Source: an uncultured Psychroflexus sp. (GTDB lineage Bacteria; Bacteroidota; Bacteroidia; Flavobacteriales; Flavobacteriaceae). Taken from it: a DNA stretch of 64,000 bases. The notes under the pieces were generated by a model. It saw only the letters and a program-made list of their open reading frames with translations, did no database searches and was not told where the DNA came from. This document shows, piece after piece, positions 57,325 through 64,000 of the stretch (the stretch's first letter is position 1; every line of letters starts with the position of its first letter). The stretch spans positions 30,096 through 94,095 of the forward strand of contig CAJXVZ010000003.1 of NCBI GenBank assembly GCA_913062845.1, in the 5' to 3' direction. The position numbers were made by a program, and so were the translations under genes.

Positions 57325-57942
57325 ATGTACAAACCAAAAATATATGTAGAAAAGGATAAAAGTGACATCCAGAGTTTTATTGAAAATAATCCTTTAGCCA
57401 TCATTACAGGAGTGGCTAAAGACGGAAGGCCTGTAGCTTCACAGGTTCCTCTGATTTTTGATGAACATCAACAAAATCTTCAGGGACATGTCATGAAAAA
57501 TACAGCGCATTACAAGGCTTTTGCTGAAAATCCTGAGGTTTTAGCGGTATTTAGCGGACCCAATGCTTACATCAGTGCCAGTTGGTACAAACACGTATCT
57601 GCTGCGTCAACATGGAATTATATGAGCGTTCAGGTACATGGTAAATTAAAGTTTCTGAACCATACCGAATTTGAAAAGATGATGAAAAGATTTACCCTCA
57701 AATTTGAAAACAATGACGTAGATTCTCCGACGTATTATGAAAATTTACCCATTGACTACAGGGAACAACACATGAAAGCCATTGCCGGATTTGAAATTGA
57801 CATTACTTCACTCGATGCAACCTTCAAACTCAGTCAGGACAAAGATGAAGAGAGCTTTCAAAATATAATTAACGAATTAAAACAAAAATCCTACAAAGAA
57901 CAATGGCTGGCATCTGAAATGCAGAGAAATTCCAAAAAATGA
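57325..57942 (+). CDS. FMN-binding PaiB-family protein
   Basis: About 205 residues from ATG 57325 ('MYKPKIYVEKD'); an in-frame TTG at 57301 is less likely. PaiB-type split-barrel: 'PLAIITGVAKDGRPVASQVP', 'HVMKNTAHYKAF', 'FSGPNAYISASWY', 'TWNYMSVQVHGK'. Relatives bind FMN and have been annotated as negative regulators of proteases and sporulation in Bacillus; the role here is unknown. It is divergent from the PaaE-like gene. Confidence 0.88.
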   Translation: MYKPKIYVEKDKSDIQSFIENNPLAIITGVAKDGRPVASQVPLIFDEHQQNLQGHVMKNTAHYKAFAENPEVLAVFSGPNAYISASWYKHVSAASTWNYMSVQVHGKLKFLNHTEFEKMMKRFTLKFENNDVDSPTYYENLPIDYREQHMKAIAGFEIDITSLDATFKLSQDKDEESFQNIINELKQKSYKEQWLASEMQRNSKK

Positions 57943-58011
57943 ATAAGTGGTTCAAATTGCTATGAAGGTGATATGCTTTTTACGAAATCAAAAAAAGCAA
58001 ATAATTAAAGG

Positions 58012-58066
58012 CTAATGACTAATAGCTAATGGCTAATAACTAATAGCTAATAGCTAATAGCTAAAA
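58012..58066. repeat. Heptanucleotide tandem repeats
   Basis: Eight head-to-tail CTAATxx units of 7 bases; four are identical (CTAATAG at 58019, 58040, 58047, 58054). The last unit forms the stop codon and end of the yraN-like gene on the minus strand. It lies between convergent genes, next to a weak hairpin (57975-57998). Confidence 0.75.
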
Positions 58067-58426
58067 ATGCAAAAACGCATCTTCAATATGCTCTAGTCTT
58101 GTACCCAGTTTATTTTTGATGATACCTATAAAATCAAATCTTACTTCATAATCCAGACCTTTCACCTCAATAAAATGGTCAATAGCTTCAACCAATCGTT
58201 TGATTTGTGCGGGTTTTAAAAATTCCCTGGGATCACCAAAGTCGGGTGTACTTCTCGTTTTGACTTCAACAGCGACCAGTGTTTCATCCTTCAAAGCTAT
58301 GATATCGACCTCTGCTTTTTGAAAACGGTAGTTTGTTGCCAGAATTTCGTAGCCTTTTTTATGCAGTAAACCTACCGCTAACTTTTCGCCTTCTTCACCA
58401 AGTTTATTATGTTCTGCCATGATCAA
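58061..58426 (-). CDS. YraN family (UPF0102) endonuclease-like protein
   Basis: 121 residues with the nuclease-like core 'GEEGEKLAVGLLHKKGYEIL', 'RFQKAEVDIIALKDETLVAVEVKTR' (restriction-endonuclease-like D...ExK) and 'RFDFIGI'. Family function is not firmly known. It overlaps the upstream LD-carboxypeptidase gene by ATGA. The stop codon lies in the heptamer repeat tract. Confidence 0.9.
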   Translation of the reverse strand: MIMAEHNKLGEEGEKLAVGLLHKKGYEILATNYRFQKAEVDIIALKDETLVAVEVKTRSTPDFGDPREFLKPAQIKRLVEAIDHFIEVKGLDYEVRFDFIGIIKNKLGTRLEHIEDAFLHF

Positions 58427-59316
58427 TAGGTTAGACTGATCTCATTGTTGCTCACTTTTAACTTTGCTTTTCGTCCTAAAGTTAAAGCGAGATTATCAAA
58501 TATATGCCCAAAAGGCGCATCATAAGCTACTGGAATGTTAAGTTTTTCGGCATAAGCAGCGATAATTTCATAAGCGCTCTGCCCAAATGGGATAGCATTA
58601 TCATTCATGTCTGACATACCACCTACAATCAATCCCTTGATTTGATGAAGTAGCCCGGATCGATAGAGATTGAGCATCATTCGGTCAACATGGTAAAGGT
58701 ATTCGTCCAGATCTTCTAAAACCAAAATTTTACCTTTAAAGGTTGAGACCGGAATGCTTTGTAACACTGAAAATAAAACAGATAAATTTCCTCCGATCAA
58801 TTCACCTTTACATTCACCTGAAACAGAATGGAAATTTGAAGTAAATTTTAATTCGTAAGGCTTTTCAAATAAGCTTTGCCTTAAACTTTCTATCGTTTGT
58901 TGTGATTTACTGTCTATGTCTAATGGCATTTGGGCGTGTAAACTGGATAAACCTAAATGCTGCAAATGCAAGTGTAAAGCAGTGACATCAGAATAACCTA
59001 TGATCCATTTGGGGTTGTTCAGCAAGGCTTGGAAGTCTACTGAATCTATTATTCGGGCTGTTCCGTAGCCACCTCGGGCAATCCAGATGGCATTAATTTC
59101 CGGATCATTGATAGCGCTTTGCAGGTCATTTGCCCGCTCATCATCAGTACCTCCAAATTGATGGTGTTTTAATCCGATAGTATTTCCATAAACAGGAATT
59201 AAGCCCCAATCCTCAAGTAATTCAATAGCCGGTTGAAGTTCATGTGCTTCAACTGCCCTGGCAGTGCAAACAATGGCGATTTTGTCTTTGGGTTTGAGAT
59301 ATGCTGGTAGTTTCAA
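58423..59316 (-). CDS. LD-carboxypeptidase (peptidase S66)
   Basis: 297-residue serine peptidase acting on murein tetrapeptides for cell-wall recycling. 'DKIAIVCTARAVE' at the start, 'ARGGYGTARIID', the nucleophile Ser in 'IGYSDVTALHLHL', 'LVLEDLDEYLYHVDRM' and 'PFGHIFDNLALTLGRKA' are the S66 hallmarks. The canonical 'PSS' near the N-terminus is 'CTA' here, which does not touch the active site. Confidence 0.93.
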   Translation of the reverse strand: MKLPAYLKPKDKIAIVCTARAVEAHELQPAIELLEDWGLIPVYGNTIGLKHHQFGGTDDERANDLQSAINDPEINAIWIARGGYGTARIIDSVDFQALLNNPKWIIGYSDVTALHLHLQHLGLSSLHAQMPLDIDSKSQQTIESLRQSLFEKPYELKFTSNFHSVSGECKGELIGGNLSVLFSVLQSIPVSTFKGKILVLEDLDEYLYHVDRMMLNLYRSGLLHQIKGLIVGGMSDMNDNAIPFGQSAYEIIAAYAEKLNIPVAYDAPFGHIFDNLALTLGRKAKLKVSNNEISLTY

Positions 59317-59363
59317 AATTTAAATGGTCATTTATAAAATGTGTAATTTTTACTTACCACAGA

Positions 59364-59383
59364 CCTGTCTGCTGACAGACAGG
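59364..59383. repeat. Short perfect hairpin
   Basis: CCTGTCTG-CTGA-CAGACAGG, an 8-bp stem with a 4-base loop, lies between the end of the feo operon and the S66 gene start. No T-run follows on either strand. Confidence 0.5.
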
Positions 59384-59410
59384 GACAAATAGGTCACAGG
59401 GAACCTAAAA

Positions 59411-59533
59411 TCAGCATCCACAATCGGTTTGGCCACAGGCTTTTTTGGTTCTTTTTTTGAAAAAGAATTTTTTGATCAAAAACGCAATCGCGCCTGTAAA
59501 GGTTAACCAAACAAGTATATCCTGAATATTCAT
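59411..59533 (-). CDS. FeoB-associated Cys-rich membrane protein
   Basis: A 40-residue protein: one transmembrane helix ('ILVWLTFTGAIAFLIKKFF'), a basic stretch, and a Cys-rich C-terminus ('ACGQTDCGC'). This matches the small FeoB-associated Cys-rich proteins next to feoB in many Bacteroidota and Firmicutes, where they may help Fe2+ handling much as FeoC does in enterobacteria. It starts 18 bases after the feoB stop. Confidence 0.88.
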   Translation of the reverse strand: MNIQDILVWLTFTGAIAFLIKKFFFKKRTKKACGQTDCGC

Positions 59534-59551
59534 TTTTCTATATCTTTCTCA

Positions 59552-61663
59552 TTATTTCAATAACTGATAAGCGATCAAAGACACAATATAAGCAAAACCA
59601 GTCATAACTACAAGTTGTAGCATGGGCCATTTCCAGGTATTGGTCTCCCGTTTCACCACAGCAAGTGTACTCATACACTGCATGGCAAAGGCATAGAACA
59701 ACAACAAACTTATACCACTGGCCAAATTGAACATTTTGCCACCTATCACCGGGTTAACCTCTTTTGACATACGGTTTTTGATGGTATCTTCATCTTCGCT
59801 TCCGACACTATAAATCGTGGCCAATGTCCCTACAAACACCTCTCGAGCTGCAAAGGAGCTGATCACAGCGATACCAATTTTCCAGTCATAACCTAAGGGC
59901 TGTACAACGGGTTCAATGCCTTTTCCCATATAACCAATAAATGAATGTCTTAGCTTGTATGAGGCTATTTTGGTATCAAGTTCTTCCTGACTAATCTCTA
60001 AATTTTCAGCTTTCACCTCTTGCTTCACAAAATCTTCTGCCTGAGAAAATTTTTCATTAGGACCGTAACTGGCTAACACCCACAATACAATCGAAATGGC
60101 CAGAATAATCTTACCTGCACCAAATACAAAAGACTTGGTTTTATCTACAACCGTAATGAGTACATTTTTTGGAATCGGCACCTTGTAATTGGGCATTTCG
60201 ATCACGAAGTAGGTCTTTCTGGAAGTTTTCATGACCTTATGTAAAAGCCATGCTGAAAACACCGCCATTCCAAACCCTAAGAAATACAGTAATAACAATA
60301 CCAATCCCTGATAATTAAAAACGCCCAAAAATGTTTCATCCGGTATGACCAGCGCAATGATGATCAGGTAAACCGGTAAGCGGGCTGAACATGTTGTAAA
60401 CGGAATCACCAAAATGGTGATCAGACGTTCTTTCCAGTTTTCAATATTTCGGGAGGCCATCACCGCGGGAATAGCACAGGCCGTTCCTGAAACCAATGGC
60501 ACGATACTTTTACCGCTTAGTCCGAACTTTTTCATGATGCGATCGGTGAGGAACACTACCCGACTCATATAACCGCTTTCCTCCAGAATACTTATGAACA
60601 AAAAGAGAAATGCGATTTGCGGAATAAAAATGACAATACCGCCTATGCCTGGTATTATACCTTCTGTAATCAGTCGGGTAAACTGACCGTTTGGCAACGT
60701 AGACTTCATCCATTCACTAAGGCTTGCAAAGCTTTCATCAATAAAATCCATGGGAATGGCAGACCATTCGTAGATCACCTGAAATATGAGGAGCAGAATA
60801 AAAGCAAAGATGACATAACCCCAGACGCGATGCATTAAAATGCGGTCTAAGGAAGCCCTTAAGCCTTTTGCAGCATTGATGTCTTTGGTCAATGTCAACT
60901 TAAGTGTGTCATTAATGAATGTATAACGCACTATGATCTCCTTTTGCTGCAGCCTTTTGATCTCTGAAGGTGTTTTGGTCTTTAAACCCTGTTCCTTTTT
61001 GGTCTGAACATCTTTACGGTTGAGGTTCCCAAAATTAACATCCTGAGAAATGATCAGCCAGAGTTTATAGATGTTTTGGTTGGGAAATGTGTCTTTAAGT
61101 TCGTGAAAATACTTTTTGTCGATCACTGAGGCATCACAACAAGGCTCAGTTGATAATTGTTTATAGTTGGCTATTAACTCCTTTAACTGATCAAAACCTG
61201 TGTTTTTTCGGGCGCTGACCAGGGCGACTTTAGTTTTGAGGCGTTCTTCTAGCTTTGGAATATCGATACTGATGCCTTTCCTATCCATACGATCGGCCAT
61301 ATTGATAACCAAAACACAAGGCAAGCCAAGATCTTTGAGCTGAGTAAAAACGAGTAAATTACGCTTTAAGTTTTCAATGTCACTCACTACGACCACCACA
61401 TCCGGATAGTCTTTATCGTTTTTGTTAAGGAGCAATTCTACAACCACATTTTCATCCAGAGATGAAGCGTTAAGACTGTAAGTTCCCGGTAAATCTAATA
61501 TATGGGCTTTAAGTGTTCTGGATATTTTGGCTACACCTTCTTTTTTTTCAACTGTGATGCCGGGGTAGTTTCCTACTTTTTGGTTTAGACCCGTAAGGGC
61601 ATTAAACACGGATGTTTTACCTGTATTTGGATTGCCGACCAGCGCTACATTGATTTGTCTCAT
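59552..61663 (-). CDS. feoB: Ferrous iron transporter FeoB
   Basis: 703-residue inner-membrane Fe2+ importer. N-terminal G domain: G1 'GNPNTGKTSVFNALTG', G2 'GNYPGITVEK', G3 'DLPGTYSLN', G4-like 'VINMADRMD'. A helical linker then leads to two gate motifs ('VPLVSGTACAIPAVMASR', 'FTTCSARLPVYL') and about eight or more membrane helices. It follows feoA by a single base and precedes the Cys-rich small protein. Confidence 0.96.
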   Translation of the reverse strand: MRQINVALVGNPNTGKTSVFNALTGLNQKVGNYPGITVEKKEGVAKISRTLKAHILDLPGTYSLNASSLDENVVVELLLNKNDKDYPDVVVVVSDIENLKRNLLVFTQLKDLGLPCVLVINMADRMDRKGISIDIPKLEERLKTKVALVSARKNTGFDQLKELIANYKQLSTEPCCDASVIDKKYFHELKDTFPNQNIYKLWLIISQDVNFGNLNRKDVQTKKEQGLKTKTPSEIKRLQQKEIIVRYTFINDTLKLTLTKDINAAKGLRASLDRILMHRVWGYVIFAFILLLIFQVIYEWSAIPMDFIDESFASLSEWMKSTLPNGQFTRLITEGIIPGIGGIVIFIPQIAFLFLFISILEESGYMSRVVFLTDRIMKKFGLSGKSIVPLVSGTACAIPAVMASRNIENWKERLITILVIPFTTCSARLPVYLIIIALVIPDETFLGVFNYQGLVLLLLYFLGFGMAVFSAWLLHKVMKTSRKTYFVIEMPNYKVPIPKNVLITVVDKTKSFVFGAGKIILAISIVLWVLASYGPNEKFSQAEDFVKQEVKAENLEISQEELDTKIASYKLRHSFIGYMGKGIEPVVQPLGYDWKIGIAVISSFAAREVFVGTLATIYSVGSEDEDTIKNRMSKEVNPVIGGKMFNLASGISLLLFYAFAMQCMSTLAVVKRETNTWKWPMLQLVVMTGFAYIVSLIAYQLLK

Positions 61664-61894
61664 TTAGTCTTCCAAAATTTTAACGAGCACAGCTTTGGCG
61701 GTTTCTTTTCTAATGGCAAGATGCGTATCGTTAATGTTAAGGTAAAGCGGATCTTTTATTTGCGCCATTTTAATCACTTCTACTTCATTGCCGGGCAGAC
61801 ACCCCATTTCAAGGAGTTTCAGGGGAATGGTCTCTGCAGAAATATCGACGATAGTGGCTTTCTGACCACGTTTCAAGTCTGCAATGCTCTTCAT
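61664..61894 (-). CDS. feoA: FeoA family protein
   Basis: 76-residue SH3-like partner of FeoB ('LKRGQKATIVDISAETIPLKL', 'LEMGCLPGNEVEVI', 'RKETAKAVLV'). First gene of the feo operon; the promoter region has a -7 box and a dyad that may bind an iron regulator. Confidence 0.93.
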   Translation of the reverse strand: MKSIADLKRGQKATIVDISAETIPLKLLEMGCLPGNEVEVIKMAQIKDPLYLNINDTHLAIRKETAKAVLVKILED

Positions 61895-61900
61895 TTTTAT

Positions 61901-61930
61901 TTAGATTAATTTTAAACAATGCAAATCTAA
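61901..61930 (-). promoter_or_regulatory. feo promoter with possible iron-regulator dyad
   Basis: On the minus strand TAGATTTG (61922-61929) matches TAnnTTTG. TTAGATT (61901-61907 on plus) and AATCTAA (61924-61930) form an inverted repeat that overlaps the box. The half-site resembles DtxR/IdeR-type sites (TTAGGTT), but the 16-base spacing is too long for a single canonical site. Assignment of a regulator is speculative. Confidence 0.35.
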
Positions 61931-62046
61931 GAAATAACTTATATACTTTTTAGGAAATAAGCCTTAAGATTTTGGTAATTCCATTTAGTGTAAAAAAACT
62001 AATCCAGCGTCACTATTTTTTACGTTAAATTCAAGGTTTAAAAATC

Positions 62047-62165
62047 AATATAAACAAATCACTTTGCTTTTTAAAATAACGGATTTGATAAGTAGTTACA
62101 AACTACTATCTTGCTTTAGACTATTTTTTTGATTGTATAGCTTCGAAGTCACAGACTTCGAAGAG
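62047..62165. repeat. Left ~119-bp direct repeat flanking the RAYT gene
   Basis: Nearly the same sequence occurs at 63052-63169. It contains the palindromes AGTAGTT-ACA-AACTACT (62091-62107) and CTTCGAAGTC-ACA-GACTTCGAAG (62141-62163). Confidence 0.85.
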
Positions 62166-62175
62166 CAGTAGCTCG

Positions 62176-62583
62176 CTGTGCGAAGTTTATAACTTCGCAC
62201 CACCTTCCTTTCATAAGGTAGTTTTATGTCTTGAGCTGCCATGAAATACTTTTCCAAAATGTACGCTGCTTCAAGACATCTATCATAGGATTCTCTACAC
62301 GATTAATGCACAGTAAACCATCCCGTTGACATAATTAAAAGCAATTGAATATAAATATTCAGATGCTTTGTTGACCTTGCTGTGCGAAGTTTATAACTTC
62401 GCACCACCGTCCTTTAATAATGTAAATTTATATCTTTAGCTACCATGAAATACTTTTCCAAAATGTACGCTGTTTCAAGACATCTATTACAGGATTATCT
62501 GCAAGGTTAATACACAATAAGCCATCGCCGTTGACATAATTAGAAGCACTAGAATATAAATATTCAGATGCTTTGTTGACCAA
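62176..62583. repeat. ~204-bp tandem duplication covering the RAYT 3' end
   Basis: Unit 1 (62176-62379) and unit 2 (62380-62583) are degenerate copies. Each begins with the palindrome GTGCGAAGTT-TAT-AACTTCGCAC (62178-62200; 62382-62404) and then carries the C-terminal coding region of the transposase. Unit 2 is part of the intact gene; unit 1 is a decayed remnant without its own frame. Confidence 0.8.
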
Positions 62584-63045
62584 TCCTGCCCTTACTGGAT
62601 TTAAATGTATATAATCTAACTTCGTCCAAAGAAATTTTTCAGAATAGATTTCTTCAGGATGATTGCCATACTTCCAGAATTGGTAGTTTGTGTTTCTACT
62701 GTGCTGGGAAGCGGCCTTTGTAAAAAGTTTAATCATCCATTCTCGCCTACTTTCGGGTTCATTTTTAATAGAAGTAATTATTTGTTTGGCCGTATGCTTT
62801 TTAAAATCCCTTAATAGACCTGATAAATCTTCATTTCTGCTTTGTATAATGGCATGAATGTGATTTGACATAATAACATAACCCATGATCACCATTCCCT
62901 TTTTGTTTTGGCAGTATGCAAAACTTTCTAAAACAATATCTTTATAGCGTTTTCTTGTAAATACATCTATCCAATCAACTATTGTAAAGGTAACATAGTG
63001 TGGTTTACTTTGATCTCGAATTTTATAACCTTCATTACTAAACAT
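62440..63045 (-). CDS. REP-associated tyrosine transposase (RAYT, IS200/IS605 superfamily)
   Basis: 201-residue Y1-HUH nuclease-like protein. N-terminal 'PHYVTFTIVDWIDVF', the HUH motif in 'MSNHIHAII', and the Tyr region 'WTKLDYIHLNPVRAGLV' are diagnostic. Family members bind and cut short palindromic REP sequences and may disperse them. The gene lies between ~118-bp direct repeats carrying palindromes, and next to a tandem copy of its own 3' end. It appears intact. Confidence 0.92.
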   Translation of the reverse strand: MFSNEGYKIRDQSKPHYVTFTIVDWIDVFTRKRYKDIVLESFAYCQNKKGMVIMGYVIMSNHIHAIIQSRNEDLSGLLRDFKKHTAKQIITSIKNEPESRREWMIKLFTKAASQHSRNTNYQFWKYGNHPEEIYSEKFLWTKLDYIHLNPVRAGLVNKASEYLYSSASNYVNGDGLLCINLADNPVIDVLKQRTFWKSISW

Positions 63046-63051
63046 AATGAC

Positions 63052-63169
63052 AATATAAACAAATCACTTTGTTTGTTAAAATAACTGATTTTAGTAGTAG
63101 TTACAAACTACTATCTTGCTTTAGCCTATTTTCGTGATTGTATAGCTTCGAAGTCACAGACTTCGAAGA
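63052..63169. repeat. Right ~118-bp direct repeat flanking the RAYT gene
   Basis: Direct copy of 62047-62165 with a few substitutions. Palindromes at 63096-63112 and 63146-63168 are exactly conserved. Confidence 0.85.
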
Positions 63170-63241
63170 ACTGATTTTTTCTTAACCTTTATTTAACTAT
63201 ACGCTTTAAAATTAACACCTTGCTTACATTATTTTTACAAT

Positions 63242-64000
63242 ATGAAGTTGTTTTTTAAAATTTTTGCAATTTTAGTCTGTTGTAGCATAAGTAACGCTCA
63301 AATCCCTTCTACAATACCCTTAGAATTAAAGGCTCAATTTAATGGCCGATATGACTTTACAGTTATTGGCAATACATTTAATCTAGCAGATAATTTGGAC
63401 CCTTCAAATCCACCATGTACCTTATCAACATTTTCTAATGCAACTTTAAATCTTGAATCAAATCAAAATATTGTTGGTGCTTACTTCTTTTGGTCAGGTA
63501 TAGGTAATGGCACTTTGCAACCAAATATCACATTGAATAGCACAACTATTTTTCCTGAGGAAACCCTAGTTGTTGATCCTGAACAAACTAATTTCTTTTT
63601 CTTCTTCGGAGCTTTTGCAAATGTAACGAGCCTTTTACAAAATACTGGAAACGGTTTATATTTTGTAGATGAATTTGATTTAAATCAGATAATTGGTGGC
63701 TATTGCACTAATGGTATAAATTACGCTGGATGGTCTATTGTTATTGTATATGAAGATGATACTTTACCGGATAATCAAGTGAGTATATATGGTGGTTTAT
63801 CTTCATTATTTTTTTCATCAAATATAGATAATAGCAGTGAAGACCTTATCATAACGAATTTTTTAAAAAACAATTCAGGGGATTCTAAACTAGGCATTGG
63901 GGTATATAACGGTAGTCCAAACCTGTTTTTTGGTGAAGCTTTAAAACTTAACGGGAATGTATTGAGTAATTTTCTAAATCCACCCAATAATCCATTTAAC
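63242..64000 (+). CDS. Secreted protein, N-terminal part (3' end outside window)
   Basis: An ATG at 63242 opens a frame that stays open to the right edge (253 codons). Signal peptide 'MKLFFKIFAILVCCSISNAQ', then a beta-rich extracellular region ('FNGRYDFTVIGNTFNLADN', 'IVGAYFFWSGIGNG', 'AGWSIVIVYEDDTLPDNQ'). The 'WSIVIVYED' pattern is seen in large type IX-secreted surface proteins of flavobacteria, so a long repeat-rich C-terminus and sorting domain are expected past the edge. No function can be assigned. Confidence 0.85.
   Translation, partial: MKLFFKIFAILVCCSISNAQIPSTIPLELKAQFNGRYDFTVIGNTFNLADNLDPSNPPCTLSTFSNATLNLESNQNIVGAYFFWSGIGNGTLQPNITLNSTTIFPEETLVVDPEQTNFFFFFGAFANVTSLLQNTGNGLYFVDEFDLNQIIGGYCTNGINYAGWSIVIVYEDDTLPDNQVSIYGGLSSLFFSSNIDNSSEDLIITNFLKNNSGDSKLGIGVYNGSPNLFFGEALKLNGNVLSNFLNPPNNPFN

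Noticed and set aside
58012..58066. CRISPR-like tandem repeats
   Set aside because: The unit is 7 bases with no spacers and no cas genes nearby; it is a simple tandem repeat.
62047..63169. Classical insertion sequence with terminal inverted repeats and target duplication
   Set aside because: The ends are direct, not inverted, repeats and the protein is a RAYT; no target-site duplication could be identified.

Overview
The window is chromosomal DNA from a low-GC member of the Bacteroidota, almost certainly a flavobacterium. Evidence is the gliding-motility ATPase GldA, a C-terminal type IX secretion sorting domain on a 1905-residue exported enzyme, delta-60 and IPDxNFE leucine-rich repeat proteins, a compact primary sigma factor, TAnnTTTG promoter boxes (with TTTG about 19 bp upstream in the clearest cases), little Shine-Dalgarno signal, and closely packed 'ATGA'/'TAATG' gene junctions. 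No rRNA, tRNA, CRISPR array or prophage was seen.

Layout. 1-5.9 kb: the end of a prohibitin-family gene, then a histidine attenuator (leader peptide with tandem His codons plus competing hairpins) and hisG-hisD-hisC-hisB-hisH. The operon stops after hisH; hisA, hisF and hisI are not here. 5.9-10.1 kb (minus): patatin-like lipase, M1 aminopeptidase, a frameshifted small membrane protein and a secreted protein. 10.2-17.4 kb (plus): gldA, two M28 peptidases around the primary sigma factor, an SDR, a SprT-like protein and a DUF389 membrane protein. 17.4-24.6 kb: an MlaF/MlaE-type ABC pair, a PafA-like alkaline phosphatase, menC-CPBP protease-menE, and a parDE toxin-antitoxin locus with a broken toxin. 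24.7-30.4 kb: polA and a glycogen pair (glycogen synthase, glgC).

30.5-37.8 kb is the most unusual part: a multiply broken gene encoding delta-60 repeats, leucine-rich repeats and a CHAT (caspase-like) protease domain, then a DUF4412-like exported protein with a one-base poly-A frameshift. Divergent to these are an ECF sigma factor and a membrane-anchored TPR protein, with an 11-bp perfect inverted repeat in the shared intergenic region. It looks like a decaying, or slippage-controlled, sigma-regulated CHAT module. 37.8-47.3 kb: a second M1 peptidase, a lipoprotein-type catalase-peroxidase divergent from oxyR, small accessory genes, a 1013-residue TPR protein and a GNAT gene fragment. 47.4-53.1 kb: the large T9SS-exported 5'-nucleotidase-like protein. 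53.5-59.3 kb: AraC regulator, hemA, a palindromic element, a PaaE-like reductase, an FMN-binding protein, YraN and LD-carboxypeptidase. 59.4-61.9 kb: feoA-feoB plus a 40-residue Cys-rich membrane protein. 62.0-63.2 kb: a REP-associated (RAYT) transposase between two ~118-bp direct repeats rich in palindromes. The window ends inside a secreted-protein gene.

Several genes carry single-base frameshifts. From sequence alone I cannot separate true pseudogenes from assembly or sequencing errors, or from programmed or transcriptional slippage; this caveat applies to all of those calls.
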